In this document: piece by piece, positions 1-8,689 of the stretch | Position numbering within the stretch: the first letter of the stretch is position 1 | Layout: the number at the start of each line of letters is the position of its first letter | Assembly (NCBI GenBank): GCA_946478845.1 | Contig: CAMLDI010000063.1 | Span: 1-13,935, forward strand | DNA: 13,935 nucleotides | Source: an uncultured Paenibacillaceae bacterium | GTDB lineage: Bacteria; Bacillota; Bacilli; Aneurinibacillales; Aneurinibacillaceae | Direction: 5' to 3' | Notes under the pieces: generated by a model | Databases searched by the model: none | Seen by the model: only the letters and a program-made list of their open reading frames with translations | What the model was told of the DNA's origin: nothing | Program-made: the position numbers and the translations under genes

Positions 1-284
1 TTCTCTTCATCGGAATGGATTTTAAGAGAAAGAGACTTTAAATTCAAGATAATTTGAGTTGTATCTTCGACTACTCCTTCAATCGTTGAGAACTCATGAA
101 GAACTCCATCGATTTGAACGCTGGTAATGGCTGCGCCGGGTAGTGAAGACAGTAAGATACGACGTAAGGAGTTGCCTAAAGTAGTTCCATATCCCCTCTC
201 AAGGGGTTCAACTACAAACTTACCATAGGTAGAGTCTTCACTTATTTCTACCACTTCGATCTTTGGCTTTTCTATTTCGATCAT
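1..284 (-). CDS. rpoA: RNA polymerase alpha subunit (N-terminal 94 residues, cut by window edge)
   Basis: This is the start of the alpha subunit, which dimerises to seed assembly of core RNA polymerase. Only 94 complete codons of roughly 314 lie in the window, so the C-terminal DNA-binding domain is not visible. The translated start reads [17 protein letters not shown], followed by [20 protein letters not shown] (about residues 24-43) and then [18 protein letters not shown], all hallmarks of the alpha N-terminal domain. The ATG at 284 is preceded by GGAGGG (292-297) with a 7-nt spacer. It lies 188 nt downstream of rpsK, by far the widest gap in the cluster, and that gap appears structured (separate entries). 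In Bacilli rplQ normally follows; it would lie outside the window. Confidence 0.97.
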   Translation of the reverse strand, partial: MIEIEKPKIEVVEISEDSTYGKFVVEPLERGYGTTLGNSLRRILLSSLPGAAITSVQIDGVLHEFSTIEGVVEDTTQIILNLKSLSLKIHSDEE

Positions 285-472
285 CAACAAACCCTCCTTC
301 AAAACGTCGAAAATTCCGGAAGGGTCTTAAGGCCCCCTCGACCGGAATTCCCCCTTTGGCGGTTACCAGTCAATCGCAACCAGACTTTGCCCTGCTTTCA
401 TTATCTTACCATTACAGTATTCACAGGTGTAGAGTTTTTTAAACCTACTATTGTATGCGATTTTGCGCCAAA
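285..472 (-). other. Non-coding rpsK-rpoA gap, probable structured mRNA leader of rpoA
   Basis: This gap holds no credible gene. As RNA on the minus strand it begins right after the rpsK stop with UUUGGCG (466-472), complementary to CGCCAAA (355-361), and nested inside that AAUCGCA (456-462) is complementary to UGCGAUU (372-378). Within the second helix sit a hairpin at 429-448 (GUAG/CUAC plus GUUU/AAAC, one bulged U, AAA loop) and a weaker one at 391-427 (CCUGU/GCAGG with an inner UACU/GGUA). A separate strong hairpin follows at 309-352. The pairings are direct observations of complementarity; that they form and regulate rpoA is inference. Confidence 0.5.
309..352 (-). terminator. Strong terminator-like hairpin upstream of rpoA (possible attenuator)
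   Basis: In the minus-strand RNA, GGGAAUUCCGG (342-352) pairs with CCGGAAUUUUC (309-319) over 11 bp, including two G-U pairs, and the loop can add five pairs (AGGGG 334-338 with CCCUU 320-324). The 3' arm carries a UUUU run, as in intrinsic terminators, but the run is partly inside the stem and rpoA follows, so full termination is unlikely. Partial attenuation, RNA processing or mRNA stabilisation are alternatives. The stem ends 11 nt before the rpoA Shine-Dalgarno sequence. Confidence 0.45.
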
Positions 473-871
<399 letters not shown>

Positions 872-886
872 CTTCATTTACCCCCT

Positions 887-1255
887 TTACTTCTTCTTGT
901 TAGCAACGGTACGGCGTGGACCTTTACGAGTACGAGCATTAGTTTTCGTACGTTGTCCACGAACCGGCAGGCCGCGACGATGGCGGATCCCACGGAAAGA
1001 CCCGATTTCAATTAACCGTTTAATGTTAAGGGATACTTCACGGCGAAGGTCACCTTCAACTTTGATATTTTTATCGATATACTCACGGAGTTTGGTTTCT
1101 TCCGTTTCGGTTAAATCCCGAACTCGAGTACTTGGATCGACGCCAGTAGCTTCAAGAATCTTCTCAGCAGTGGAACGACCAATGCCGAAGATATACGTTA
1201 ACGCGATTACTACGCGTTTATCACGAGGAATATCAATACCCGCAATACGTGCCAT
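887..1255 (-). CDS. rpsM: 30S ribosomal protein S13
   Basis: S13 is in the head of the small subunit; it binds 16S rRNA, touches the large subunit in an intersubunit bridge, and its basic tail reaches the P-site tRNA. The 122-residue product starts [21 protein letters not shown], has the helix-two-turns-helix region [11 protein letters not shown] at about 24-34, the signature [20 protein letters not shown] at 89-108, and a lysine-rich C-terminal tail, all typical in sequence and length. AAGGAGGTG precedes the ATG. The gene follows rpmJ after 19 nt. In Escherichia coli, S4 represses the alpha operon through a pseudoknot at rpsM; the short spacer here leaves little room for an equivalent. Confidence 0.98.
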   Translation of the reverse strand: MARIAGIDIPRDKRVVIALTYIFGIGRSTAEKILEATGVDPSTRVRDLTETEETKLREYIDKNIKVEGDLRREVSLNIKRLIEIGSFRGIRHRRGLPVRGQRTKTNARTRKGPRRTVANKKK

Positions 1256-1274
1256 ATGCGCACCTCCTTAATAA

Positions 1275-1406
<132 letters not shown>

Positions 1407-1424
1407 TCATCTATAAGATTGATT

Positions 1425-1454
1425 TTAGAGGTTGGAGGTCACCTTCACCTCTAA
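1425..1454 (-). other. Intergenic hairpin between infA and rpmJ
   Basis: The minus-strand RNA contains UUAGAGGU (1447-1454) and the perfectly complementary ACCUCUAA (1425-1432), an 8-bp stem around a 14-nt loop. It lies 14 nt after the infA stop and well upstream of the rpmJ ribosome binding site. No U-tract follows, so it is not an intrinsic terminator. It may be an mRNA stability or processing element; function is unknown. Confidence 0.4.
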
Positions 1455-1468
1455 TCTCCCTCAAGTGT

Positions 1469-1687
1469 TTATTTATAACGATATGTGATCCGTCCACGGG
1501 TTAAATCGTAGGGTGATAATTCAACAGTGACTTTGTCTCCAGGGAGAATCCGAATAAAGTGCATACGGATTTTGCCGGAAACATGAGCCAATACTTTGTG
1601 CCCATTCTCTAATTCTACCCGGAACATGGCGTTAGGCAGTGGTTCAATAACTGTACCTTCTACTTCAATAACATCTTCTTTTGCCAT
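1469..1687 (-). CDS. infA: Translation initiation factor IF-1
   Basis: IF-1 binds the A site of the 30S subunit during initiation and cooperates with IF-2 and IF-3. The 72-residue product is a single S1-like OB fold: [20 protein letters not shown], then [20 protein letters not shown], then [20 protein letters not shown] and the end ITYRYK, exactly the usual length. I choose the ATG at 1687, because GGAG lies about 10 nt upstream and family members begin MAKED; an in-frame upstream ATG at 1717 would add ten atypical residues ([10 protein letters not shown]). The gene follows map after 71 nt, with no ybzG gene between them, unlike Bacillus subtilis. Confidence 0.97.
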   Translation of the reverse strand: MAKEDVIEVEGTVIEPLPNAMFRVELENGHKVLAHVSGKIRMHFIRILPGDKVTVELSPYDLTRGRITYRYK

Positions 1688-1689
1688 GC

Positions 1690-1752
1690 AGGTCACACTC
1701 CTTTCCTTGGCTTTCAAGCCTCAGCTTCTACGAAATACTATCATCATGACCT
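1690..1752 (-). promoter_or_regulatory. Possible infA leader helix near its ribosome binding site
   Basis: Just after the map stop the RNA reads AGGUCAUG (1745-1752), which can pair over 8 bp (two G-U pairs) with UGUGACCU (1690-1697), the stretch between the infA Shine-Dalgarno sequence and its ATG. A small GGCU-UGAA-AGCC hairpin (1709-1720) lies inside. If formed, the helix would partly block infA initiation and could be opened by ribosomes or a ligand. Only the complementarity is observed. Confidence 0.3.
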
Positions 1753-1758
1753 TAACTT

Positions 1759-2504
1759 TTAAAGTTTAGTCATAATTTCATAGCCTTCTTCAGTAATCGC
1801 AATGGTATGTTCAAAATGAGCACACATGGATTTATCTAGAGTAACTACTGTCCAATTGTCAACAAGGGTCCGCACATGGCGTTTCCCTGCATTCACCATG
1901 GGTTCGATAGCTAATACCATGCCAGGTTTCAGGCGAGGTCCTCTGCCTGGTAATCCATAGTTCGGAATATTTGGATCTTCATGAAGTTTACGTCCAATTC
2001 CATGCCCTACATATTCGCGAACAATTGAGTAGCCGGCTGCTTCCGCACACACCTGAATGGCATGTGAGATGTCTGAAAGGCGAGCGTCAGGTTTCGCCTG
2101 AGCAAGCCCTTCAAACAGGGATTTTTCCGTCACTTCCAGGAGACGTTTATTATCATCTGAAATCTTCCCTACGCCGTAGCTCCAGGCTGAATCTCCATGA
2201 TAACCATTAAGCTCGGCACCGATATCAAGGCTGATCACGTCACCTTCCTTAAGCTTGCGCTTACCTGGGATTCCATGGACCAACTCTTCGTTTACTGAAG
2301 TACAGATGCTGCCCGGAAAGCCTCCATATCCTTTGAAAGAAGGAATGGCCCCGCATTTGCGTATAAAATTCTCTGCGATGTTATCCAATTCCTGGGTTGT
2401 GATTCCTGGCTGAATATACGAAGCTAATTTGCGATGGGTCTTGGCAACAATCCGCCCAGCTTCGCGCATCATTTCGATTTCAGCCTTTGATTTGCATATT
2501 ATCA

Positions 2505-2505
<1 letters not shown>
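1759..2505 (-). CDS. map: Methionine aminopeptidase, type I
   Basis: This cytosolic metalloenzyme removes the initiator methionine from new proteins after deformylation when the second residue is small. The 248-residue protein has the pita-bread fold motifs and all five metal ligands: D94 (SLDIG), D105 (GYHGD), H168 ([14 protein letters not shown]), E201 (AIEPM) and E232 (FEHT). The active-site histidines H77 (LVHGIPG) and H175 are also present. It has no N-terminal zinc-finger or SH3-binding extension, so it is the short type Ia form. The ATG shares one base with the adk stop in a TAATG junction, which suggests translational coupling; AGAGGT inside the adk end provides the ribosome binding site. 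Confidence 0.97.
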
Positions 2506-3158
<653 letters not shown>

Positions 3159-3202
3159 CTACCCCTCCATACGTCTTTAGAATGTGTTCAGCCTTTCTGT
3201 TA

Positions 3203-4501
3203 TTACTTGATAAACCCTTTGTAGTGACGTTTCACGAGCTGACTTTCTAATTGTTTACTAACATCGAGGGCAACCCCGATGACAATCAGCAATGATGTTC
3301 CCCCAATTTGTACAGATTGGGGCAAACCACTTAGGGAGGTGAAATACACCGGTAAAACGGATACGGCAGCTAAGAATAAAGCACCCACCAGCGTAATCCG
3401 ATTTAAAATTCGAGTAATATAATTGGCTGTATCATTTCCTGGTCGTATGCCGGGAATAAATCCTCCGTTTTTCTTCATGTTATCCGATAATTGTTCCGGA
3501 TTGATCTGAACGAAGGTATAGAAATACGTAAATCCGATAATGAGCAACACATAAAGTGTAATTCCGATCCATGAACCACTTTGATAATTAAGATTCTCAA
3601 TGATCCAATCGGCTACAGGATTTCCCTGCCAGAACTGAGCAAGTTGGGGTGGGACAATTAAAATTGCTAGGGCAAAAATCACTGGAATAACCCCGGCTGA
3701 ATTCACTTTTAAAGGAATATGGGTGGATTGACCACCGTACACCGTTCTTCCCACAACTCGCTTAGCATATTGTACCGGAACCTTTCTCATCGCCTGGAGA
3801 ACGTAAATGACCCCGACTACTATTAGGAGTACTGCAACTAGAATACCTAGTATTTTCAAAACGTTAATAAATACTTGATCTTCAGCTCCAAAGAACTCGG
3901 AAGCGTATATGCTTTTCACTCCACCAGGAATTGCAGCAACAATCCCTGCGAAGATGATAATTGAAATACCATTTCCGACCCCTTTCTCAGTGATCTCTTC
4001 ACCGAGCCACATAAGAAAAGCTGTTCCTGCAGTAAGCGTAATTGCGATAATTGCATAAGTAGTAAAACTCGGGTTGATGACCAGCCCAGGCATCATTTTA
4101 TTGAAGCCCATAGACAATGCAATGGACTGGAATATCGCAATTAAGATCGTACCATAACGAGTAAATTGCGTAATTTTACGCCGACCAATATCCCCTTCTT
4201 TTTGCCATTGCGAAAACTTCGGTACAACATCCATTGCAAGCAATTGCATAATAATGGATGCTGTAATATATGGCATAATGCCCATGGCCAATATTGAGAA
4301 GTTTTGCAATGCGCCCCCTGAAAATGTATTCAACAGGCCAAAGATGTTATTATTTTGGTTCAATGAGGCTAATGCCTCGACGTTGATATTGGGCACCGGC
4401 ACAAAACTGCCTATCCGGAAGACGACAAGCATCAAAAGAGTAAAAATAATCTTTCGACGCAAGTCGGCGATTTTAAAAATACTGGTGATGGTGGAGAGCA
4501 A
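3203..4501 (-). CDS. secY: Protein translocase channel subunit SecY
   Basis: SecY forms the membrane channel of the SecYEG translocon, which exports unfolded proteins with SecA and inserts membrane proteins with the ribosome. The 432-residue product shows about ten hydrophobic segments, the plug-region motif GIMPYITASIIMQLL (74-88), the signature WLGEEITEKGVGNGIS (165-180), NSAGVIPVIFA (267-277), and the cytoplasmic C5-type loop KKNGGFIPGIRPG (344-356). The start is a TTG at 4501 directly abutting the rplO TAA. No better start exists, and the N-terminus aligns with family members (IADLRRKIIFTLLMLVVFRI). The ribosome binding site lies inside the end of rplO. The N-terminal residue is methionine despite the TTG codon. 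Confidence 0.97.
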   Translation of the reverse strand: MLSTITSIFKIADLRRKIIFTLLMLVVFRIGSFVPVPNINVEALASLNQNNNIFGLLNTFSGGALQNFSILAMGIMPYITASIIMQLLAMDVVPKFSQWQKEGDIGRRKITQFTRYGTILIAIFQSIALSMGFNKMMPGLVINPSFTTYAIIAITLTAGTAFLMWLGEEITEKGVGNGISIIIFAGIVAAIPGGVKSIYASEFFGAEDQVFINVLKILGILVAVLLIVVGVIYVLQAMRKVPVQYAKRVVGRTVYGGQSTHIPLKVNSAGVIPVIFALAILIVPPQLAQFWQGNPVADWIIENLNYQSGSWIGITLYVLLIIGFTYFYTFVQINPEQLSDNMKKNGGFIPGIRPGNDTANYITRILNRITLVGALFLAAVSVLPVYFTSLSGLPQSVQIGGTSLLIVIGVALDVSKQLESQLVKRHYKGFIK

Positions 4502-4942
4502 TTAGATCACCTCGGTGTTTCCGCCAGCAGCAGCGATTTTTTCAACCGCTGTTTCAGAGAACTTCTGGGCTTTTACCGTTAATTTAACGTTTAATTCGCC
4601 GTTCCCCAAAATTTTCACACCATCTCTCAGGTTGCTTACAACACCTGTTTCTACCAGCAATTCAGGAGTTACAACCGTACCTGCTTCAAAACGGTTTAAT
4701 GTATCCAAATTAACGATCGCATATTCTGTACGATTTGGATTAGTAAAACCACGTTTAGGCAGACGACGGTATAAAGGGTTTTGACCACCTTCAAATCCAG
4801 GACGTACCCCGCCACCAGAGCGTGAGTTTTGACCTTTGTGTCCGCGACCGGAGGTTTTCCCGTTACCGGAACCAATCCCACGACCCACACGATTACGGGT
4901 ATGACGGGAACCTTCAGCTGGTTTGATTTCGTGTAATTTCAT
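4502..4942 (-). CDS. rplO: 50S ribosomal protein L15
   Basis: L15 binds 23S rRNA late in large-subunit assembly and contacts several other proteins. The 146-residue product has the glycine/arginine-rich extended N-terminal region ([20 protein letters not shown], then [20 protein letters not shown]) that threads into rRNA, RLPKRGF at about 59-65, and a globular C-terminal half ending GGNTEVI. Length and order are typical. It starts 32 nt after rpmD with GAGGTG before the ATG, and its stop abuts the secY start. Confidence 0.98.
   Translation of the reverse strand: MKLHEIKPAEGSRHTRNRVGRGIGSGNGKTSGRGHKGQNSRSGGGVRPGFEGGQNPLYRRLPKRGFTNPNRTEYAIVNLDTLNRFEAGTVVTPELLVETGVVSNLRDGVKILGNGELNVKLTVKAQKFSETAVEKIAAAGGNTEVI
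4505..4513 (-). promoter_or_regulatory. Ribosome binding site of secY inside the end of rplO
   Basis: GAGGTGATC here is a nearly perfect complement of the 16S anti-Shine-Dalgarno tail and encodes the last residues of L15. It sits at optimal distance from the TTG at 4501, which decides that start; the strong site probably compensates for the weak codon. Confidence 0.8.
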
Positions 4943-4974
4943 CGTTGCACCTCCTCATTGCATAAAATAGGTTA

Positions 4975-5160
4975 TTAACCTTGAATTTCTTTCACGTCAA
5001 CCATATGTTTTACTACTTCGATCATTCCGCGTGTTGCCGCATTGTCTGGTTTTTCAACAGTTTGGCGGATTTTGCGGAGACCAAGTGCAGCAGCAGTCGC
5101 TCTTTGTTTTTCCGTACGACCAATTAAGCTTCTTGTGAGGGTAATTTGCACTTTTGCCAT
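4975..5160 (-). CDS. rpmD: 50S ribosomal protein L30
   Basis: L30 is a small peripheral protein of the large subunit. The 61-residue product begins [20 protein letters not shown], then [20 protein letters not shown] and a helix ending VDVKEIQG; this is the bacterial short form of about 60 residues. It lies 14 nt after rpsE with GGAGGGGG upstream of the ATG, and precedes rplO, as expected in the spc order. I see nothing unusual in it. Confidence 0.97.
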   Translation of the reverse strand: MAKVQITLTRSLIGRTEKQRATAAALGLRKIRQTVEKPDNAATRGMIEVVKHMVDVKEIQG

Positions 5161-5174
5161 GTCGATTCCCCCTC

Positions 5175-5672
5175 CTAACCTAATAATTCTTCTACGGACT
5201 TACCACGAAGTTTTGCAACTTGTTCGGCAGTTTTTAGGCGGCTTAACCCTTCTAATGTCGCATTTACCATGTTGATCGGATTGTTAGATCCGAGAGATTT
5301 ACTTAATACGTCACCCACACCAGCAAGTTCGAGCACGGCACGAACTGGGCCACCAGCGATAACGCCAGTACCTTCAGAAGCTGGTTTCATGAATACACGA
5401 CCTGCACCAAAGCGGCCATTTACTTCATGAGGAAGGGTGGTTCCTTTTAAAGGAACTTCGATTAAATTTTTCTTCGCATCTTCGATTGCCTTACGGATTG
5501 CATCTGGAACTTCTTGAGCTTTACCCATTCCGCAACCAACGTGGCCTTTTTTGTCGCCAACGACAACAAGCGCGCTAAAGCTAAAACGGCGTCCACCTTT
5601 TACAACTTTCGCTACACGGTTGATAGCGACAACCTTTTCTTCCAACTCAAGGTTGTTTCCGTCGATACGCAT
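5175..5672 (-). CDS. rpsE: 30S ribosomal protein S5
   Basis: S5 lies near the decoding region and the mRNA entry tunnel; it affects accuracy and is the site of spectinomycin-resistance changes. The 165-residue protein has the N-terminal double-stranded-RNA-binding-like domain with the spectinomycin loop [18 protein letters not shown] (23-40) and [20 protein letters not shown] (43-62), then a C-terminal domain with [15 protein letters not shown] and [21 protein letters not shown]26-G27-G28 in the loop match the usual drug-sensitive sequence. GGAGGG lies 7 nt before the ATG; it follows rplR after 37 nt. Confidence 0.98.
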   Translation of the reverse strand: MRIDGNNLELEEKVVAINRVAKVVKGGRRFSFSALVVVGDKKGHVGCGMGKAQEVPDAIRKAIEDAKKNLIEVPLKGTTLPHEVNGRFGAGRVFMKPASEGTGVIAGGPVRAVLELAGVGDVLSKSLGSNNPINMVNATLEGLSRLKTAEQVAKLRGKSVEELLG

Positions 5673-5709
5673 TTGTTTCCCTCCTTATTCAAGGATTTTT
5701 GCCTTTTTA

Positions 5710-6078
5710 TTAGAATTGCAGACCGCCTTCGCGTGCACCATCTGCAAGAGATTTAATACGTCCATGGTAAAGGTATCCTCCACGGTCGAAAACCACTTCA
5801 GTGATCCCTTTTTCAACACCACGTTTTGCAATTAATTGGCCAACTTTAGCAGCAGCATCTTGATTTCCGCCATGGCTGATTGCATCTTTGACTTCCGCAT
5901 CAAGGGTAGAAGCAGAAGCTAGAGTTACGCCAGCGACGTCATCAATGATTTGAGCATAGATGTGATTAGAAGAACGGAAAACGTTCAAACGAGGCATAGT
6001 AGCAGTGCCAGTCACTTTTTTCCGTACCCGTAAATGTCTTTTCTTACGGGTTTTATTCTTATCCTGTTTGCTGATCAT
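5710..6078 (-). CDS. rplR: 50S ribosomal protein L18
   Basis: L18 binds 5S rRNA together with L5 and docks it onto the central protuberance. The 122-residue product begins with a basic tail ([20 protein letters not shown]), followed by [29 protein letters not shown] and [20 protein letters not shown], ending in REGGLQF, all conserved. AAAGGAGTG precedes the ATG, and the gene follows rplF after 35 nt. Typical length for Bacilli. Confidence 0.98.
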   Translation of the reverse strand: MISKQDKNKTRKKRHLRVRKKVTGTATMPRLNVFRSSNHIYAQIIDDVAGVTLASASTLDAEVKDAISHGGNQDAAAKVGQLIAKRGVEKGITEVVFDRGGYLYHGRIKSLADGAREGGLQF

Positions 6079-6113
6079 GTGCGTTTCACTCCTTTCTAGC
6101 TATCGCTTACCGA

Positions 6114-6653
6114 TTACTTCTTACCGGTTTTACCCTCTTTGCGACGTACTTTTTCACCCTGATAACGAATCCCTTTCCCTTTATAAGGTTCTGGGCTACG
6201 TACAGATCGGATTTCGGAAGCTATCTGGCCAACGCGCTCTTTGCTGATTCCTTTTACAACAATTTGCGTTTGGGTAGGAACTTCGAATTCGATGCCTTCT
6301 TCAGGAGCAATTTCAACCGGGTGAGAATAACCAACGCTTAAAGTGATTTTGTTGCCGGTTTTAGCAACACGATAACCAACCCCAACGAGTTCAAGAGTTT
6401 TCGCAAACCCTTTGGACACGCCTTCTACCATGTTGTTTACAAGGCTACGGGTTGTTCCGTGCAATGCACGGTGTAATTTATTATCAGAAGGACGAGTAAT
6501 AACGATTTCGTTTCCTTCAACTTGGATGTTTATATCATTATGGAAAGTACGGGTTAAGGATCCTTTTGGACCTTTTACCGTAACGACACTGCCGTCAACT
6601 TTCACTTCGACTCCGTCCGGAATCATGACCGGTTTTTTCCCGATACGAGACAT
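6114..6653 (-). CDS. rplF: 50S ribosomal protein L6
   Basis: L6 lies near the factor-binding centre of the large subunit, next to the sarcin-ricin loop, and is needed for late 50S assembly. The 179-residue protein starts [20 protein letters not shown] and consists of two repeated alpha/beta domains. The C-terminal RNA-binding segment includes [20 protein letters not shown] and ends [17 protein letters not shown] lies 8 nt before the ATG. It follows rpsH after 31 nt. The sequence and length are standard. Confidence 0.98.
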   Translation of the reverse strand: MSRIGKKPVMIPDGVEVKVDGSVVTVKGPKGSLTRTFHNDINIQVEGNEIVITRPSDNKLHRALHGTTRSLVNNMVEGVSKGFAKTLELVGVGYRVAKTGNKITLSVGYSHPVEIAPEEGIEFEVPTQTQIVVKGISKERVGQIASEIRSVRSPEPYKGKGIRYQGEKVRRKEGKTGKK

Positions 6654-6684
6654 GTATTACACCTCCATTCGTGTTGAGTCTAAA

Positions 6685-7083
6685 TTACCAGATGTATGCA
6701 ACTACTTCGCCACCAACTTGTTGTTGGCGAGCTTGTTTATCCGTAATAATTCCATGAGACGTGGAAAGAATTGCGATTCCAAGTCCACCAAGAACACGGG
6801 GAAGCTCAGAACTCTTTGCATATACCCGAAGACCCGGTTTACTGATGCGTTTTACGCCGTTAATTACACGTTCGTTGTTAGGGCCGTATTTCAAGAAAAT
6901 ACGGATAATGCCCTGTTTGTTATCTTCTATATACTCCGCGTCACGGATAAAACCTTCTTCTTTCAGAAGCTCAGCGACCTGACGCTTCATTTTAGAAGCA
7001 GGAACCTCTAATTTTTCATGACGCACCATATTAGCATTGCGAATACGAGTAAGCATATCTGCAATTGGATCAGTCATTACCAT
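6685..7083 (-). CDS. rpsH: 30S ribosomal protein S8
   Basis: S8 is a primary 16S rRNA-binding protein that organises the central domain; in Escherichia coli it also represses the spc operon by binding the rplE start region. The 132-residue protein starts [20 protein letters not shown] and has [32 protein letters not shown], the RNA-binding [13 protein letters not shown] and the end GGEVVAYIW. The start at 7083 is favoured over the next ATG two codons later because GGAGG lies 8 nt upstream and relatives begin [12 protein letters not shown] looked near rplE for an S8-site mimic and could not identify one by eye. Confidence 0.98.
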   Translation of the reverse strand: MVMTDPIADMLTRIRNANMVRHEKLEVPASKMKRQVAELLKEEGFIRDAEYIEDNKQGIIRIFLKYGPNNERVINGVKRISKPGLRVYAKSSELPRVLGGLGIAILSTSHGIITDKQARQQQVGGEVVAYIW

Positions 7084-7113
7084 GTGTTTAACCTCCTTCC
7101 CGTTTCCAGGGGT

Positions 7114-7299
7114 TTACCAGCTAGCTTTTTTCACGCCAGGCAGTTGACCCTGATAGGCCAATTCACGGATACAAATCCGGCAAAGTTTAAATTTGCGATA
7201 AACCGCATGAGGACGACCGCAGCGTTCGCAGCGGGTGTACTCGCGGACTTTAAATTTTGGCTTCCGATTGGACTTAATGACCATGGATTTTTTAGCCAT
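7114..7299 (-). CDS. rpsN: 30S ribosomal protein S14, zinc-ribbon (type Z)
   Basis: S14 binds 16S rRNA in the head of the small subunit, near S3 and S10. At 61 residues it is the short type Z form with a zinc ribbon: C24 and C27 (TRCERCGRP) and C40 and C43 (KLCRIC). The family signature [21 protein letters not shown] is intact, and the end is VKKASW. Many Bacilli carry a second, cysteine-free S14 elsewhere for zinc limitation; that cannot be judged here. The gene lies between rplE and rpsH with GGAGGG upstream, the standard position. Confidence 0.98.
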   Translation of the reverse strand: MAKKSMVIKSNRKPKFKVREYTRCERCGRPHAVYRKFKLCRICIRELAYQGQLPGVKKASW

Positions 7300-7333
7300 G
7301 TGTTTCCCTCCTTATCGTACTGGATTGAAGCAA

Positions 7334-7876
7334 CTACTTGCTGAAGGGAGCGCCCATTTGAGTCAAGAGTTCCCGGGCTTCTTCATCAGTGTTCGCCGTT
7401 GTAACGATAACAATGTCCATCCCGCGAATGGAATCTACTTGATCATAGTTAATTTCCGGGAAGATGAGCTGTTCTTTAATCCCAAGGGTATAGTTTCCAC
7501 GACCATCAAAAGCTTTTGATGAAATCCCGCGGAAGTCACGTACACGTGGAAGGGAAACGTTGAACAGTTTATCTAGGAATTGATACATCCGTTCGCCGCG
7601 TAATGTTACTTTGCATCCAATAGGCATTCCTTCACGAAGACGGAATCCTGCGATGGATTTTTTAGCGCGGGTTACAACTGGTTTTTGACCAGCAATTAAC
7701 GTTAAATCACGCACTGCACTATCGAGAACTTTTGGGTTGTTAACAGCTTCGCCCACACCCATGTTAATAACAATTTTCTCGATTTTTGGCGCTTGCATAA
7801 CTGATTTATAGTTAAATTTCTGCATTAAAGCAGGAACGATTGCGTCGTTGTATTTCTCCAGTAATCTTGTAGCCAT
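7334..7876 (-). CDS. rplE: 50S ribosomal protein L5
   Basis: L5 carries 5S rRNA into the central protuberance with L18 and contacts the P-site tRNA. The 180-residue product starts [20 protein letters not shown], has [20 protein letters not shown], the segment [20 protein letters not shown] (83-102 region), [10 protein letters not shown] and the ending [32 protein letters not shown] precedes the ATG by 8 nt. It follows rplX after 29 nt, in the usual spc order. Complete and ordinary. Confidence 0.98.
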   Translation of the reverse strand: MATRLLEKYNDAIVPALMQKFNYKSVMQAPKIEKIVINMGVGEAVNNPKVLDSAVRDLTLIAGQKPVVTRAKKSIAGFRLREGMPIGCKVTLRGERMYQFLDKLFNVSLPRVRDFRGISSKAFDGRGNYTLGIKEQLIFPEINYDQVDSIRGMDIVIVTTANTDEEARELLTQMGAPFSK

Positions 7877-7905
7877 CTATTGTGACCTCCTTTCCGACCT
7901 GGGTA

Positions 7906-8232
7906 CTAATCAAGAATTTCGCCAGATTTTTTTGCAACACGTACTTTTTTTCCATCCACAACTTTGTGTCCGATCCGGGTTGGTTCACCCGTTTTTGGAT
8001 CAATAATCATTACATTGGAAGAGGCAATAGCAGCTTCCTGCGTAACGATGCCACCTTGTGGATTAGCTGCATTTGGACGAGTGTGTTTCTTAACCATATT
8101 TACACCTTCAACAAGTACACGACCAGTTTTAGGGAATGCAGCAAGAACGCGTCCTTTTTTGCCTTTATCTTTTCCACTGATAACCATAACGTTATCTCCG
8201 GATTTTACATGCATTTTTTTCACTTCTGACAT
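7906..8232 (-). CDS. rplX: 50S ribosomal protein L24
   Basis: L24 is an assembly initiator of the large subunit that binds the 5' domain of 23S rRNA near the exit tunnel. The 108-residue protein has a KOW motif near the N-terminus ([20 protein letters not shown]), then [20 protein letters not shown], and ends [11 protein letters not shown] choose the ATG at 8232 because AGGAGGTG lies 5 nt before it. This gives [12 protein letters not shown], about six residues longer at the N-terminus than relatives that begin MHVKKGD. An initiation at the internal ATG (8214) is possible but lacks a ribosome binding site; the reading frame also extends upstream to 8256 without one. Confidence 0.95.
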   Translation of the reverse strand: MSEVKKMHVKSGDNVMVISGKDKGKKGRVLAAFPKTGRVLVEGVNMVKKHTRPNAANPQGGIVTQEAAIASSNVMIIDPKTGEPTRIGHKVVDGKKVRVAKKSGEILD

Positions 8233-8237
8233 GATGG

Positions 8238-8246
8238 CACCTCCTT
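8238..8246 (-). promoter_or_regulatory. Ribosome binding site deciding the rplX start
   Basis: AAGGAGGTG here, with CCATC between it and the ATG at 8232, is a full-strength site. It favours MSEVKK over both the upstream in-frame ATG at 8256 and the internal one at 8214. Confidence 0.8.
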
Positions 8247-8277
8247 TGTCAGTCAAGAGTAGTAGGGGTTCCGTCCA

Positions 8278-8646
8278 TTAAAGTACTTCAGGAGCTAATG
8301 AGATGATTTTCATGAAATCTTTTTCACGAAGTTCACGGGCAACCGGTCCAAAAATACGGGTTCCACGTGGACTTTTATCTTCTTTAACGATAACCGCTGC
8401 ATTTTCATCGAAACGGATATAAGATCCATCGTTGCGACGAGCACCGCTCTTAGTACGAACGATAACGGCTTTAACAACATCGCCTTTCTTGACAACGCCA
8501 CCGGGTGTTGCTTGTTTCACGGAACATACAATGATATCCCCGATGTTTGCAAATTTGCGACCCGTACCTCCGAGCACTTTAATGCACATTAATTCTTTTG
8601 CACCGGAATTGTCTGCTACGCGTAAGCGAGTTTGCGTTTGAATCAT
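8278..8646 (-). CDS. rplN: 50S ribosomal protein L14
   Basis: L14 sits at the subunit interface, contacts helix 14 of 16S rRNA, and is the docking site of the silencing factor RsfS. The 122-residue protein begins [20 protein letters not shown] and shows [36 protein letters not shown], and [20 protein letters not shown] near the end, as in all bacterial L14. GGAGGG lies upstream of the ATG. It follows rpsQ after 43 nt; I found no conspicuous structure in that gap. Confidence 0.98.
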   Translation of the reverse strand: MIQTQTRLRVADNSGAKELMCIKVLGGTGRKFANIGDIIVCSVKQATPGGVVKKGDVVKAVIVRTKSGARRNDGSYIRFDENAAVIVKEDKSPRGTRIFGPVARELREKDFMKIISLAPEVL

Positions 8647-8689
8647 GGAGAGTCCCTCCCTTCGGTTCTACCAGATGGTTTTTATGGGA

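Noticed and set aside
363..381. Possible local GGTT/AACC hairpin in the rpsK-rpoA gap as an alternative to the nested helices.
   Set aside because: Only four base pairs with no extension; the 7-bp helices that use neighbouring bases are stronger.
4696..4890. Minus-strand alternative-frame open reading frame inside rplO.
   Set aside because: It is an out-of-frame shadow of the well-conserved L15 gene.
6412..7011. Plus-strand open frame of 199 codons opposite rplF and rpsH.
   Set aside because: It is antisense to two clear genes and spans their junction; the product resembles no known family and no promoter or ribosome binding site precedes it.
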